Assembly (NCBI RefSeq): GCF_020382885.2 | Contig: NC_058504.1 | Coordinates: forward strand, 8,546,519 to 8,610,518 | Direction: 5' to 3' | Length of the DNA stretch: 64,000 nucleotides | Origin: Scatophagus argus | Lineage: Eukaryota; Chordata; Actinopteri; Scatophagidae | Part shown: positions 1-11,361 of the stretch, piece after piece | How the letters are laid out: every line of letters starts with the position of its first letter | Numbering within the stretch: the stretch's first letter is position 1 | Translations under genes and position numbers: made by a program | Notes under the pieces: generated by a model | Told to the model about the DNA's origin: nothing | Database searches by the model: none | What the model saw: only the letters and a program-made list of their open reading frames with translations

Positions 1-455
1 TGACTGTTTTAACAACATCAAATGAGTAATATGTGCCTCTGTTTAAACAACGGTTAATTTCTCAACATTTATTCCTAAGTTAACTAACAATCATCCCTAT
101 ACTGATGCATCGTTGTTACCATGGTGATCAATCACAGAGATATATAATTTAGACATTTCCAACAGGATCTATAATATTTGACACATATCTCAATAGTATC
201 AGTGAGATAGCTAAACAGGTAGAAATATCCATGGCTCACAAATGTAGATAGGTTTGCAATTTTTTTTATCCTTTTGCAGCCTGTAAGACCAAGAAAATAC
301 TTTTCCAAGCGAATCCTACTCTCATCTCATCTCATAAAACAATTTTACAACGTATTTTCCAGTGAGAACAATATAACAGAGCCTGGGAACTTGTGTATTG
401 CTGTGAATGCATGTGTTGGAGCTTGAATCGCACCATCCACCCGAGTATCTGCTAC

Positions 456-930
456 CTTTGAAATTCTTGATGACTAGTTTCTTGGCAGCACCAGGTTTAC
501 TGTTGGAAAAGGTGCCGGAGCCTGCGGATTTCGTCAGTCCGTTTGCATGGTGTCCCACGCCACCGGACAGGAACACGGCTTTGCTTTTGTTATTAGAGCA
601 CGAAGCAGCAGCAGCAGCAGCCTCCTCTGCCATTTTCACATCCAGTCCAATGAAATCCACTGAATCCTCAAACCTCAACTTCTTCTGAATGTGCAGCGGA
701 GTGGGAGAGCAGGAGGACGAGGAAGAAGAAGATGAGGAGGAGGAATTCAGGGTCTTGGGAGGCGAAGAAGAGATCGTGTCAGTAGTGTCTTCCCTCTCTG
801 AGCCGTTTATTTTCCTCTTCTTCGGAGATGTGATGTTACCGCTGTCGTTTTTGACATCAGTAGCCGCTGCTCTAGCCTCCTGGGTTGGCGGTGGTGGGGG
901 ATTAGGGGAAGATAAACCTGTTGGAAACAT
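456..930 (-). CDS. cul4b: Cullin-4B, first coding exon (gene continues beyond the left edge)
   Basis: Encodes the N-terminus of cullin-4B, the scaffold of nuclear CRL4 ubiquitin ligases that binds DDB1 and the RING protein. The exon gives 158 residues from ATG 930-928 to a donor at 455/454 (AAAG|GTAGC). Visible features are MFPTG at the start, a proline run (11-15), the basic nuclear localisation signal PKKRK (36-40), a serine run near 63-73, the conserved IQKKLRFED block, an alanine run near 102-108, and [12 protein letters not shown] just before the donor, which is where the vertebrate CUL4B exon ends. The long serine- and alanine-rich extension separates CUL4B from CUL4A. Reading on past the donor gives non-homologous sequence, so the open frame running to 322 is intronic. 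Bases 1-455 are intron 1; no further exon is visible there. The neighbour mcts1 is divergent, as in human Xq24. Identity is near certain. Confidence 0.95.
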
Positions 931-2077
931 GAAAAAACGGGAATACTAATTCTCAACAGCCAGTCTTCTGATCCGAAACTTCCAGGCTTGCCGGGTCGAT
1001 GGGCTAACGTTAAGTGTCCGAGAGCTGTTTTCTATCTTTAACACTGGAAGGTTTTACTTAAGTCCCTTATTCAGTATAAAACACACAATAAATTGCTAAC
1101 TACAGCTCCACTTCAATCCCAGCCTTGTCTCTTTCTTGTTATTGCTGGCAGAAGAAAAATGGTTGGCTATTGCTTCCTCTTTTTGCCTCGCTTGTCCGAC
1201 CGCGTTGTACAGTCGTTTACTGAGTAGTCAAGTAAAGCGACTGTTAAAGAGAATTATTTACAGGAGAAATCTAGCTACCACAAAAATAGGCTCACATGGT
1301 AGTAAAACAGACGCTGGTTAACAACAAAATTTTCGCTCATAAAAGCTAGTCGGTGACCCCACCGGAAGTACTTTGTACAAAAGTACTTTTTGCACAAGCG
1401 TGTTTTTTTTTATATCAACTACAATGTTGTACCTGTTATGGCCACAAGATGGCGCCACGTCAACGCCAGGAACTTGGTGTTTTGGTGTCACAACAATATG
1501 GGAACAGATTGACTGAGGAAAGATTCAAAAGCATTGTGTCATCAAATATTTTGTCTGCTCCTTTCAATAAAAGGCTTCATAACGTTACTTTTTTTTTTAT
1601 ACAATCTATGCAATGTTCTGTTTTTTTCTGATACTGCTCCGTATTTTATATTCGACTTATTCCATAGCCACTAGATCCATATCTTTCATAATCACTGTTA
1701 CTGCTTTTGGTTACTCTTAACTGTTTTCTGCTGCCTAAATTTCCTTCATTTATTTAACTGTTTATGTAAGATGAACAGCGGCCGTACCAGACTGTGTCGA
1801 AAAGTTAGCTAGATGACAGGAGAGGATCAGAGGAAGGAAGCCGCTATCATAATCGAACACGACCTGACCTGCCGTGTAACGTAAACAAGTGTCGTAAAAT
1901 GACGCTATCCCTACACCACTGGCCCTCCACTGCGAAGCAGGCGTGGACTTGCTATAGCACTACTTGATAGATGAATTGTATTTTGTTATTTACTTGTATT
2001 TACCTTACCTGATCTAGCGCACCGACCCAGATAAACTTTGTCCCAACGGAAGAACGCGATAACAGCGACCAACGAGG
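931..2077. promoter_or_regulatory. Shared promoter region between divergent cul4b and mcts1
   Basis: This 1.15 kb gap separates two head-to-head ATGs. It contains an ETS-type motif ACCGGAAGTA (1361-1370) and a YY1-like AAGATGGCGCC (1447-1457), both typical of TATA-less housekeeping promoters, and several CpG-bearing stretches. 5' untranslated exons of both genes probably lie here, but I cannot place transcription starts. Short open frames at 1136-1321 and 1353-1631 have no recognisable homology. That this is one bidirectional promoter is an inference from the arrangement. Confidence 0.55.
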
Positions 2078-3956
2078 ATGTTTAAAAAGTACGTTGCTGG
2101 TTATTTCTATGTTGTCACGTTAGCTAACATCAACCACAGCTAGGTGGCTAACGTGAACTGAGTAGCAACCGCGACTTCCGAGCTTGTTGCAGGCTCAAGA
2201 GAACAGCAGACATCAGTTATGACATATTGTGGGATTCTCTGTTGTTATATGTAGGCCTGCGTACGATTTTAAATACAATGAAACTTTTCGGTGCTTTGTG
2301 ATCTAAAGAAAATTCATTCATGTTTCTGACCACAGTCGCCTTAATTCACAAAACAAGTCGTGTCATCTTAAGATATGTCACACTAGCTAAGCATATTTCC
2401 AGTTTCCAGTCAAAAATACAATCTTACTGAAATGAAGAATTGCGATCCTGAAATATTTTCTTGTTCCTCTTTCTTGTCTACAATTTTGTCGAAACTGTTT
2501 CCCTTTTCATGGTGCTTGGAGATGAATTTGACAATTATATTTATTATGTTATATTATTATACATTTGAATGCCTTGGTAGATATTTGCATGTAATTTTTG
2601 GGACTGAAACAGAATTATTTTCACAGTATATCTGCACCCTGTATGTATCGGTTGATATTGTCTTAAAAAAATCCACGAGAGCTAAGCCAAAATTGTTCAC
2701 TGTCCATATTTACCACAATGTGGAATCAGTGTGCTAAATTGCATACATGACTTATGGAATATGTCATGTATGTTTGAGACATACTTAGGCCTGCACTCTA
2801 TTGAATAATGCACTTGGTACAATTAAAAATATAAAATAATAAAAAAAAATATATATAAATAAAATATCAAAAAATACTTTAACTTTATTGCGAAAAGAAT
2901 GTTTTCAAGTACTTTAGAAAAAAAAAACAAACAAACAACATTTTCTGTTTCCTCTTTCAGATTTGATGAGAAGGAAAATGTGTCCAACTGTATCCAGCTG
3001 AAAACATCAGTGATCAAAGGCATCAAAAATCAGCTGGTGGATCAGTTTCCCGAAATCGAGTCATGGCTAAATCACATAATGCCAAAAAAGGACCCTGTCA
3101 AAATAGTGAGATGGTATGACTTATCATTTTTCTGATCAAGGTTCTCACATACAGCTGCTTCTCAGTATAGCGGATTGTCTTTCACAACGTAAATTCCTGT
3201 TACTGTGTTCTTCTCCCAGCCATGAACACATTGAAATCTTGACAGTGAACGGAGAGCTGCTCTTCTTCAGACAGAGAGAAGGACCATTCTACCCAACGCT
3301 CAGGCTGTTGCATAAATGTGAGGCCGTGTAATGTCAACTGGGTGATGCTCGTGTTTGAATTTTGTCATACTGACCAAGGGATTTGCTTTCTTTTCGTAGA
3401 TCCTTTCATTCTTCCACATCAGCAAGTAGACAAAGGGGCCATTAAATTTGTTTTAAGTGGAGCCAACATCATGTGCCCCGGGCTGACTTCACCAGGAGCT
3501 AAACTCTACCCAGCTGATGTCGACACAGTAGTTGTATCCTTTCATAAAAGATGCTGCATGTGGAAGCTGTTTGATTTTCACACTGTAGAATATATTTGCG
3601 AAACTGTCCTTTGCTCTTAATATTTATTGACTCCACAATGAAAATGTTGCATTCCTTCCTCATATTTAAATCCCTTATGAGTTTGTCTTTAACAAGTGGA
3701 TGCAGGCCATAATGGCAGAGGGGAAACAACATGCACTTAGTGTTGGTGTTATGAAGATGTCTGCAGAAAGCATGTAAGTTTTGTTTTAAGTTTTTTTATA
3801 TTTGACGAAAGCAAAAATGTTTGTTTTGTTACTGGTCTCGTGGTGACTGACCATAATCTGTCTTTTGTAAACAGAGAAAAAGTCAACAAGGGAATTGGCA
3901 TTGAGAACGTTCACTATCTGAATGACGGACTGTGGCACATGAAGACGTATAAATAA
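2078..3956 (+). CDS. mcts1: MCTS1 re-initiation and release factor (six coding exons)
   Basis: MCTS1 pairs with DENR to recycle 40S subunits and promote translation re-initiation in the cytosol. Exons: 2078-2088, 2961-3113, 3220-3317, 3400-3533, 3706-3773, 3875-3956. All junctions are GT-AG and the phases close to 181 codons plus TAA, the usual length in vertebrates. The first exon supplies only 11 coding bases (MFKK, with the last codon split). The N-terminal domain covers about residues 1-90 (FDEKENV start, [32 protein letters not shown]). The PUA domain follows ([30 protein letters not shown]), and the protein ends [12 protein letters not shown] polyadenylation hexamer lies at 4104-4109. 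Divergent from cul4b and convergent with c1galt1c1, the same order as in mammals. No anomalies seen. Confidence 0.97.
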
Positions 3957-4103
3957 CAATACCTGCAACACCCGTCCCGCCACCACCCACTGGACAGCAC
4001 GGAGCTCTTAACAGTGAAACATGAGCTGCCAGTCAATCGTTTACACTCACGGACTCTGCTGTGTAACCTGCTGGAGGCTTTGAATCAATCGCCGTAATGC
4101 ACA

Positions 4104-4109
4104 AATAAA
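4104..4109 (+). promoter_or_regulatory. Polyadenylation signal of mcts1
   Basis: AATAAA 148 bases after the mcts1 stop codon, at the expected distance for a short 3' UTR. Assignment is by position only. Confidence 0.7.
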
Positions 4110-4639
4110 GAAAGATCTTGCTTCAAACCTTAATCTCAGTTTGTATTTGCATTTGATCCAATTAAAGATGCCCACATTGTTGCATTGTCTGCAATATTAA
4201 AATTGAATCCAACGGTGGACATGAAAAACAATTTTACTGGTTACTTCAGGTAGACTTTTCCTGTCATGTGTACAGTTGGAGTAATGATGTGGACATCAAT
4301 ACAGGATGTGAGCTTATTTAAATAATGACTGGAGGTGTGGCAGGATGACAAATTTAGAATTGAAAGAGGAGCCATTCCGGTGAGTAAAACTTGGCTTTGT
4401 GCTTGTGAGTCAGTTAGACCTGTTATTCGGCCCCTCCTTGTGGAGGAGAAAACCTTGACATTATGCTTGTTGTCACTACACTACAGTGCTACTACCACAG
4501 CCCTGCAAAAACTAAGATCTTTCGTTCAAGAAGGCTCCAATGTTCAGTTTTTGTTGAAAACATTTAAAGGGGCGTCGATTTCAAATGGTCATCTCTGGTG
4601 CTGTTGAAGTGTGTTGCGTTACACCTATACAAGGTGTTT

Positions 4640-4725
4640 CTAGACTTAGACTTAGACTTTCTTTATTTGTCATTTGGATTTTCATCACAAACGAAATTTC
4701 GGTACAGTGGCTCAAGCATAGCAGG
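4640..4725. repeat. Dispersed-repeat fragment (TTAGACTTAGACTTTCTTTATTTGTC type)
   Basis: The tandem ACTTAGACTTAGACTTT followed by CTTTATTTGTCATT and, further on, AACGAAATTTCG matches a repeat end that I remember from many fish genomes. The family name is not certain. Boundaries are approximate. Confidence 0.45.
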
Positions 4726-5953
4726 AATTACCGACATATTCTTTATAAAAGAAAAAAAAGTAAAAAATAAAACAGTTATAATAGTTTGTCCACCCTTTTT
4801 ATATGGATGAGTGTGATCTGTCAGGTCCTTCATGTTCGCTGCTGGTGATAACCTTTGTTCTAATCTGACTACGTATTTCAACAGTACAAGGGAATCGATC
4901 AGAACTGCAAGATTTTATTTTCTTATCTGAGAGCAGCATAACATTAACATACATTATGTGTTAAGATGCACTAACAGTAGTCACCAATGCTGCTAGCTAC
5001 TAGTTTTACCAGTTTGTCTGCGATACATTTACAGTTTTATATAAAAAGTGAACAGCTTAATAAAGCAATCCTTTCACTATACAAGTATTTCCCTTTTGTA
5101 AAAATAATTCACAGTATGCTTGACAAGGTACACACCGTTAACACCCACAGAAGCTACCAGCGCTGTTCTGTTTGCTTTTCACACACACACTTTAATCCTC
5201 AATTCTCATTAGGTCAGTCAACACCACAAAACCACATTAAGTTTAATCAGAAATTAATTTTATTTACTTTTATTATCCAAAATTCACTTCTTTTAAAAGG
5301 AATCATCTGGTCAGTCTGACACCCATGTTTTTTAAAATGAAAATGTTTTTTTTTTCCTTTTTTTTTAAATTCTTTTCAGTAAATGACAAGAAATACACTA
5401 AAGCCATGAGTCAACACTGAGGTATATTATTTTTCATTTTAGCTTTGAGGATCGATCCTTCATATGTGGAGATAAGTGAGCATAATGTGGCACTTCATTT
5501 AGAGCTCGTCTGGGCCACAGTATTTCTGACTCAAATGATTATTCTTTCAATCAGCTGGGTGATGTATTCTTAGAGGTAAAAAAAAAGTTGTTCATAGTAA
5601 AGTTAAGATGATCAATCATAATGTCAGAAACTTGTCATTTTCAGAAAATAGTATCACCTAACAAATGCAGATTTTAGGATACTTAATATCACAGTAACCA
5701 GATAATCTTGACTCTTGATTTCCCAGCTTGTCTTTCAATAGAAAGGCACACTCATTGACTGTTTACCTACACCACAAAGAAAGGGGGGTGCTGATTGTGC
5801 CAAGTGCAAAAGGTACAAATTACATAAAAGTGTTATTCCCACCCACAATCCAGTTTTACAAACAACCTAAAAAAACCATTCCCCAACAGCTAAGTTTGCC
5901 ATCATAGAAGCAAAAAATTTAAAATGTCACATCCAGCTTGAAGGACTGAGTCT

Positions 5954-6910
5954 CTAATCATTATCTGAACCTTCAGGAGGGTAAAATGCTAATGAGTCGT
6001 GAAAATCGTGGCCGTAAGGACGAAGTCTGTAAACTCCAAACATCATGACTTGCATTTGATTTGGAGACATCCCACTGAATGTGACTGCCATGTCGGAGCA
6101 GCAGCCTTCCACCACATTAGTGGGGTTGTCCTTCATGCTGTCCGTTATCAGGCTGTCAACACTCTTGCTGTTGAACAGACCCTTTCCGTGTACATCTTCT
6201 CCATTCTCTGCAAAAACACCGGTATACTTGAGACACACGGCCAGCTGCTTGTCCTCACTCAGCTTCCACAGGGAACGTCCTCTTTCTGGACATTTGTCTT
6301 CATCCTGGAACACACTTACTAGCCTTTTCAGTGCTTCGTAACTTAGAACAATGCCACTATCATATGCCACATAGTCAAGCTCCCCTGACTTCAAAGTGTT
6401 ACCCAAGTAGAAGGGCTCACTGGGGTCCTTTGTGAGCACCAGGTATTTGAGGTTCTCGATGATGGCAAATGTGGTGGGTTGTGCCACAAAGAACCAACGC
6501 AGGTCTCCAGCATTCTCATAAGCATGCTTCAGAGCTTTACGTAACCTCGCCCAGTCATCTTTTTCATTCAGGTCTACTGCCTCGAGCGCCTTAGAGGACT
6601 CAGAGGTGTAAAACACAGCCTTATCACAATGTTTGCTCCAGGTGTCGACAGCAGTAGCCCAGTAAACAAGGATCTTGGGTTGAACCATGATAATGCAAGA
6701 TACCCGGACTTGATTGCTCAACAGCTGCATCTGCCCGCCTGAGAGCCTTGTCAGCTCATCTTTCCTCGGAGCCCTGACATGATGATGATGGTGGTGGTCC
6801 TCTGTCCTGGACTCCAAGCTGGGGCTGAAACTACCCAGGAGCGACAGCACCAAGCAGAAGAGGCCTCCCATGACCATGCCCTTCATGAAAGAGCCTCCTT
6901 CAGACAACAT
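5954..6910 (-). CDS. c1galt1c1: C1GALT1-specific chaperone 1 (Cosmc), single coding exon
   Basis: Cosmc is a type II ER membrane chaperone needed to fold core 1 beta-1,3-galactosyltransferase, and so needed for T-antigen O-glycans. The uninterrupted frame gives 318 residues from ATG 6910-6908, the same length as the human protein. The ATG is preceded within 15 bases by an acceptor-like ...TTGTCCAG, as expected for an intronless CDS with upstream non-coding exons. A longer reading from 6925 would begin at GTG and is rejected. Visible: membrane anchor at about 11-28, a run of six histidines at 39-44 in the lumenal stem, the GT31-like fold with WSKHCDKAVFY and PTTFAIIENLKY, and the family signatures VVEGCCSDMAVTF, NQMQVMMFGVYRLR and a C-terminal GSDND. 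It lacks the catalytic DxD, as expected for the chaperone. Tail to tail with mcts1. Confidence 0.97.
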   Translation of the reverse strand: MLSEGGSFMKGMVMGGLFCLVLSLLGSFSPSLESRTEDHHHHHHVRAPRKDELTRLSGGQMQLLSNQVRVSCIIMVQPKILVYWATAVDTWSKHCDKAVFYTSESSKALEAVDLNEKDDWARLRKALKHAYENAGDLRWFFVAQPTTFAIIENLKYLVLTKDPSEPFYLGNTLKSGELDYVAYDSGIVLSYEALKRLVSVFQDEDKCPERGRSLWKLSEDKQLAVCLKYTGVFAENGEDVHGKGLFNSKSVDSLITDSMKDNPTNVVEGCCSDMAVTFSGMSPNQMQVMMFGVYRLRPYGHDFHDSLAFYPPEGSDND

Positions 6911-7850
6911 TTTGGCAGCAGACACTGGACAAGAGAGAAGATGCGTGAATGTAGCGGTGAAGACGTGCTCCTCTGCATTATACTAGAGCTTTAGAGCTCA
7001 AAAGATTATTTGCTTAGCGTTACCTGGTGCTTGTAGAGGATCCCAGATAAGGACTGTTTAATTAGTCCTTAGCCATTATGACTTAAATTCACTGTCATTC
7101 ATGGTCATTTTTCAAGCAAAAATGCCAAACATAAGCAAGCATTTGCTGGTTTACCTTTGTCATATTTGACTAAGTTCAGTATATTTGGGCTTTGGACAAA
7201 AACAAATATGTTGATGATTAACAGGCCAAAGATATCCAAATATACTGTAGTCTTTCATCTCTTGTGTCTAAATTAATGAAAATCCACTCTTATAACCGAG
7301 GACTATTTCTAGAGAAATGCAAGCCACAGAAAGCAGTTGTTAAAGTTAGATAGCTACATTAAAAACAGGTCTAGCGTTTTCGTTGAAACATCCGTCTGTT
7401 GAACTGTTGACCAGTTTTTAACGTCGACAATTCGCTTACTTACTTAGTTAAATGAACCATGCTGAACAGATAACACTAACGTTAGCTTAAGTCCCACATT
7501 ATGCCAGGGAGATTAGGCGTAGTCATTTGTAACGTCCAACGGTCAGCTAGCTGTTAGCTTCCTATCTTCGTAATGTTACACTTAGTACACATTTCACTCG
7601 AGGGTCTTGATAGCAAACATAAATATAACAAAGAACATTTCTGTACCTAGCTGGGTTAATTCTGCCGTGCCAGGTGGTGCTCCTGTTTATCCTTGTCTAT
7701 CAGCGCCCACTTTTCCTGTTCAGTGGGACGTCGGCCAGGACAGTTAATTAACAACCGTGCAGGTTGTGTGCATACTTCACTCTAGTGTTAGACGTTAAAT
7801 ACCAAACAACAACGACTTCCGCTTTCCGGGGTCACGTGATTCGGCTCGGG
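6911..7850 (-). promoter_or_regulatory. c1galt1c1 upstream region with probable 5' UTR intron and promoter
   Basis: An acceptor-like site lies just 5' of the ATG. A candidate donor (AGCTAG|GTACAG, near 7647-7653 on the minus strand) could end a non-coding first exon. The likely promoter is 7650-7850, which contains GTCACGTGAT (7831-7840), an E-box of the type bound by MiT/TFE or USF factors, in a locally CpG-bearing stretch. Transcription start not determined. Confidence 0.4.
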
Positions 7851-10800
7851 TCTCGTCCGAATAATTTTAACAGCTGCCCTCGTTTATGTTTTATGTTGTC
7901 AAATTGAGGCTCAATCACGTGAATAAATCACTTAAAATACGTAGTTGTCTCATCTGATGAATTGTGAAATTCTTTTGAAAATATTATTACACAATGTAGT
8001 CTTCTTTTTTTCATATTTACACGTTTCATTGGCGTCTGTATTGATTTAATTAAGTTCCTATTTATATTAATTTTTACCGTTGGGTAAAAACTTTTTTTTC
8101 AGTTAGTTTATCGTGGCATTTTCCTTCTCAGAGACGTTTTCATTTTACATCTAAAATTTAATTTATTTAATTTACTAACTATATATTAATATTGCCTCAT
8201 AATTTCTGTCTTTATTTGTTTAATATTGAAATTTCATGTTGGTTCCAAACGTTAGCCATAATTTTTAATTCTTCGTTGGGTAAAGACTGTGTTTATTTAT
8301 GATAGAGACATTGTCTGATTGTGGTTGGTTTATATACACACACATTACATATAGTTGTGTATTATGTACATTTGTTAAAAGTGGGAATCTGTTGCAATTG
8401 TGGGAAAGACAGTAACTAGAGCTGTAACAATCAGTTGAATAGTAAGTTGGTTAGCCAATCTATGGAGAACTAATCATCCTGTTTTCATAATTGATTAAAA
8501 CTTTAGGAAAAACTTAAATTCCATAAATTCACTGAAGCAGTTGTTTACATTAGGGCTGTGGCTAATAGCTCAAACCTGTGCTGTATATGTTCCTTCATAA
8601 AGTGTTAATTAAAAAAGAAAATATTGGTGACACATCAGATTCCTTGTCCTGCTTGAACATCCAGTTATTTAAGAGCTTTTGCTGATGTATGGCCCACACC
8701 TAACAAACTGGATATGAGTTCTGATAAAGCACACCTAAAACAAAGATTTGACTTCAGAAGTGAGGGGACTATTTACCTGTATTTTCAATCTAGAAAGTAA
8801 CAAAGTAATAAATGCAGTCTGTCTCGCCTTCAATTGGTCTAACTAAACCTGACTGACCACATTGCTGGCTATTGTCAAAAATGGTCATAAAACCACTGTA
8901 GGTTTGGAGAGGACAGGCTTCTGTCTCTCCTCTCCTCTCTTTGATTTTATGCGGTACTTTACTGGTAGACATGACAGGAGACACAACTGGTAGATTTTGG
9001 TGTGTTGCTAAATTAGTGCCACTGTATATAATTTCCCATAGTCGTACAGTATGTAATGGAAGTATACTTACTGAACTCAAGTATAATTTTAGTAGTACTG
9101 TCCAATTTTGTGGTACTTCTACTTTATTTATCCATTTAATGTTACTTAATACGTCTACTCTGCCACATTTCTGAGGGCAGTATTGTAACCATCAGGTCAC
9201 TAAGGCACCCCTGAAGCACTTATATTTGTCTATTTGTTTATATCTGACAGAAATAGCTTCTAGTTAAATTTTAGTTTGAGATTTTCCTTAAAAAATATAA
9301 GTTAAGAAAATAAACAATCGAAGATTAAACCAGTGGTACCCAACCTTTTTCTTCTATTTCTTATTAAAAAACAACATCTAGTTGAGGTTTCTTGTCATGT
9401 TTTAGACCTCTTCGAGCTGTTCAATTAAAGACACATTTGAATGACAAATGAATGATATGTCAGCTGAGGTCACTGCCTGGTCTTAAAACTAAACTCCATT
9501 ATGCTTTTCTCTCTTCACACCGACTGTTCAGCAGCCAAACGCATCAAATGTTCTTGTTTTCAAGAGCAATTTCAGAGATGTGGAGACAACCTCATAAATC
9601 ACTTGATATCACGTACGCTCGTCTGAGGAGCATTAGTGACCTTTCAGTTTGACAAAATGCCCTGCGGCCCAAAGCCCCCTCAGGCAGTCAAAACTCTTAA
9701 CTTGTTTTGACTTTATTCCTGAGTTTCCTTTTACATTTTAGGCCTTTACGAAATAAACAATTATTTCTTGAAACACATTATGTAATTTTAAGGACTCTCA
9801 ATATGGTTATCTGCATGCTATCATTGAAATATTGTCTCAATGATGTTGGGAGAAAAGGGGCTATGTTTTGAGCTCCGACTGGCTCTTAAACAGGTACAGA
9901 GGAATTTTTGGACTTGTCACCTGAAAGGACCTGTTTCTGAGATGTTCTTGGCCTTTACGGACCCTTCTCTTCACTCAGTCCTTTGCAATACCCTGCACAC
10001 TGCATATTTGCAAGCATTATATTCAGTTGTCACCTTTCATACACTTGCCACAATGCATTTTCATGTCAGCAGCTTGTCTCTAGGTGCAGATCATTCATGG
10101 ATAAATTGCACCATCATCAGGAGAAAATCTGAATTTATCCAACATTCTGGTTACGTATCTGCAAAACTAATGACAGTCGAGCCTCAAGTGTAGTTCCTGT
10201 TTAGTGCTGTTCAGCAATTGTCAGCATGCAAACACGCTAAACTAAGGTGTGTCACACTCGACACAGTCATGACTGTGCCTGAAAGTCCAGCCTAACAGAG
10301 CCACTTAGCTAGAATTTTTACCCTTTATATTTCTTATATTTTTTCTAAAGCTTATTTTTCCCCACACACAAAAATACCCCCTCATGCTCTCACCCTCAAT
10401 CCTTATCAATAATGTACAGCATGAGAGTATTATTAAAATACAGAAATATCCAACATGGGAGAACTGAACAGAACTGAAACCAAAAGTATATTAGCATACA
10501 ATTGTCATTACAGGAGAAGGAAGAATCTTGTCATGCAGCATGACGAGATATGCCATGCCACATTATAGTTAACAAATAAATTCGTGATTTGACACTAACT
10601 GTTTAAATTTCACACTGCGCCAGTACTTCTGTATAAGTGCAAATTATTGAAAAGGTGGCAGTGTACAGTGAAGCCTGCAGAAAATATAAATAGGCATCTG
10701 TATGATTTATTAACGTGTGCATGTAGAAATGAAAAAAAAAAAAAAATTAAAATTCCCACTTTATTGCCCATGCAGGATTATAGTTTGCCACAAACAACAA

Positions 10801-11290
10801 AATGCAGGGAACAACAACAAAGTCAAAGCATTTGTACCTTTAACTAATGATTGGCAACATATTTCCCACAATGTGACCTATTTGCCCCCTTAGAGAAATA
10901 GGTCACACACACACACACACACTTAGACACATTTAATAGCAACAGAAATGTAAGTCATTCAACACAAAATGACGTAGAAACCTGCAGTGACGTAGTTCCA
11001 CCAGCTGTGTACCTGTGATCTCAGACATGAGCTATGATACGTTTGAGCAGCCCATCACACAGAAATGGTGTCAGACATAAACCATCGGGGCTCTGGTCGA
11101 CAGCTGCTGATTGCTTGTGGAGGGTAAACATTTGTTAGGCCTCTCTGTACAAGCACAGATAGGCTCCTGCTGAATTGACAGGCTCCACTAAATTGTGACT
11201 ATGACGCCTGAGCCATCGTGTCAAAACCATTATGAAGGAGACTGGGTGTGATGATAATGTATTGATCAGATCGTGATGGATGGCCGTTGA
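7851..11290. other. Intergenic spacer, no gene supported
   Basis: AT-rich DNA between two divergent genes. Repeat-like remnants: near 8420-8510 (GAGCTGTAACAATCAGTTGAATAG, resembling the common fish 'aggGCTGCAACaaACGATTA' element), near 9060-9140, and near 9330-9430 (CCAGTGGTACCCAACC, a typical fish transposon edge). A short (CA)n lies at 10904-10922. The 117-codon open frame at 9840-10193 has no recognisable homology. Nothing else seen. Confidence 0.5.
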
Positions 11291-11293
11291 GGA

Positions 11294-11300
11294 TATATAA
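11294..11300 (+). promoter_or_regulatory. TATA box of urp1
   Basis: TATATAA 62 bases upstream of the urp1 ATG, on the coding strand, giving room for a short 5' UTR of about 35 bases. It fits a tissue-restricted neuropeptide gene. Confidence 0.75.
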
Positions 11301-11361
11301 GTGGAGTTCTTTGCCGAGCAGAGGTATAGTCTTGATCTGGCCATCTAAAGATAAACCCACC

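Larger units (their letters stand above)
3957..5953. other. Convergent spacer between mcts1 and c1galt1c1
   Basis: Holds the short mcts1 3' UTR and, on the other strand, the presumed c1galt1c1 3' UTR. TTTATT (AATAAA on the minus strand) at about 5259-5273 is a candidate poly(A) signal for the latter. A dispersed-repeat fragment lies near 4640-4725. The remainder is AT-rich with no coding signal that I can support. Confidence 0.5.

Noticed and set aside
1353..1631. 92-codon open frame in the cul4b/mcts1 promoter gap
   Set aside because: No homology; contains the YY1-like promoter motif and long T runs.
6911..6925. Five-residue N-terminal extension of Cosmc
   Set aside because: It would need a GTG start and overlaps a good splice acceptor; the ATG at 6910 gives exactly the family length of 318.
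9840..10193. 117-codon open frame on the plus strand between c1galt1c1 and urp1
   Set aside because: No recognisable domain, no promoter or splice context, and spacer-like composition; length is within chance for this much DNA.
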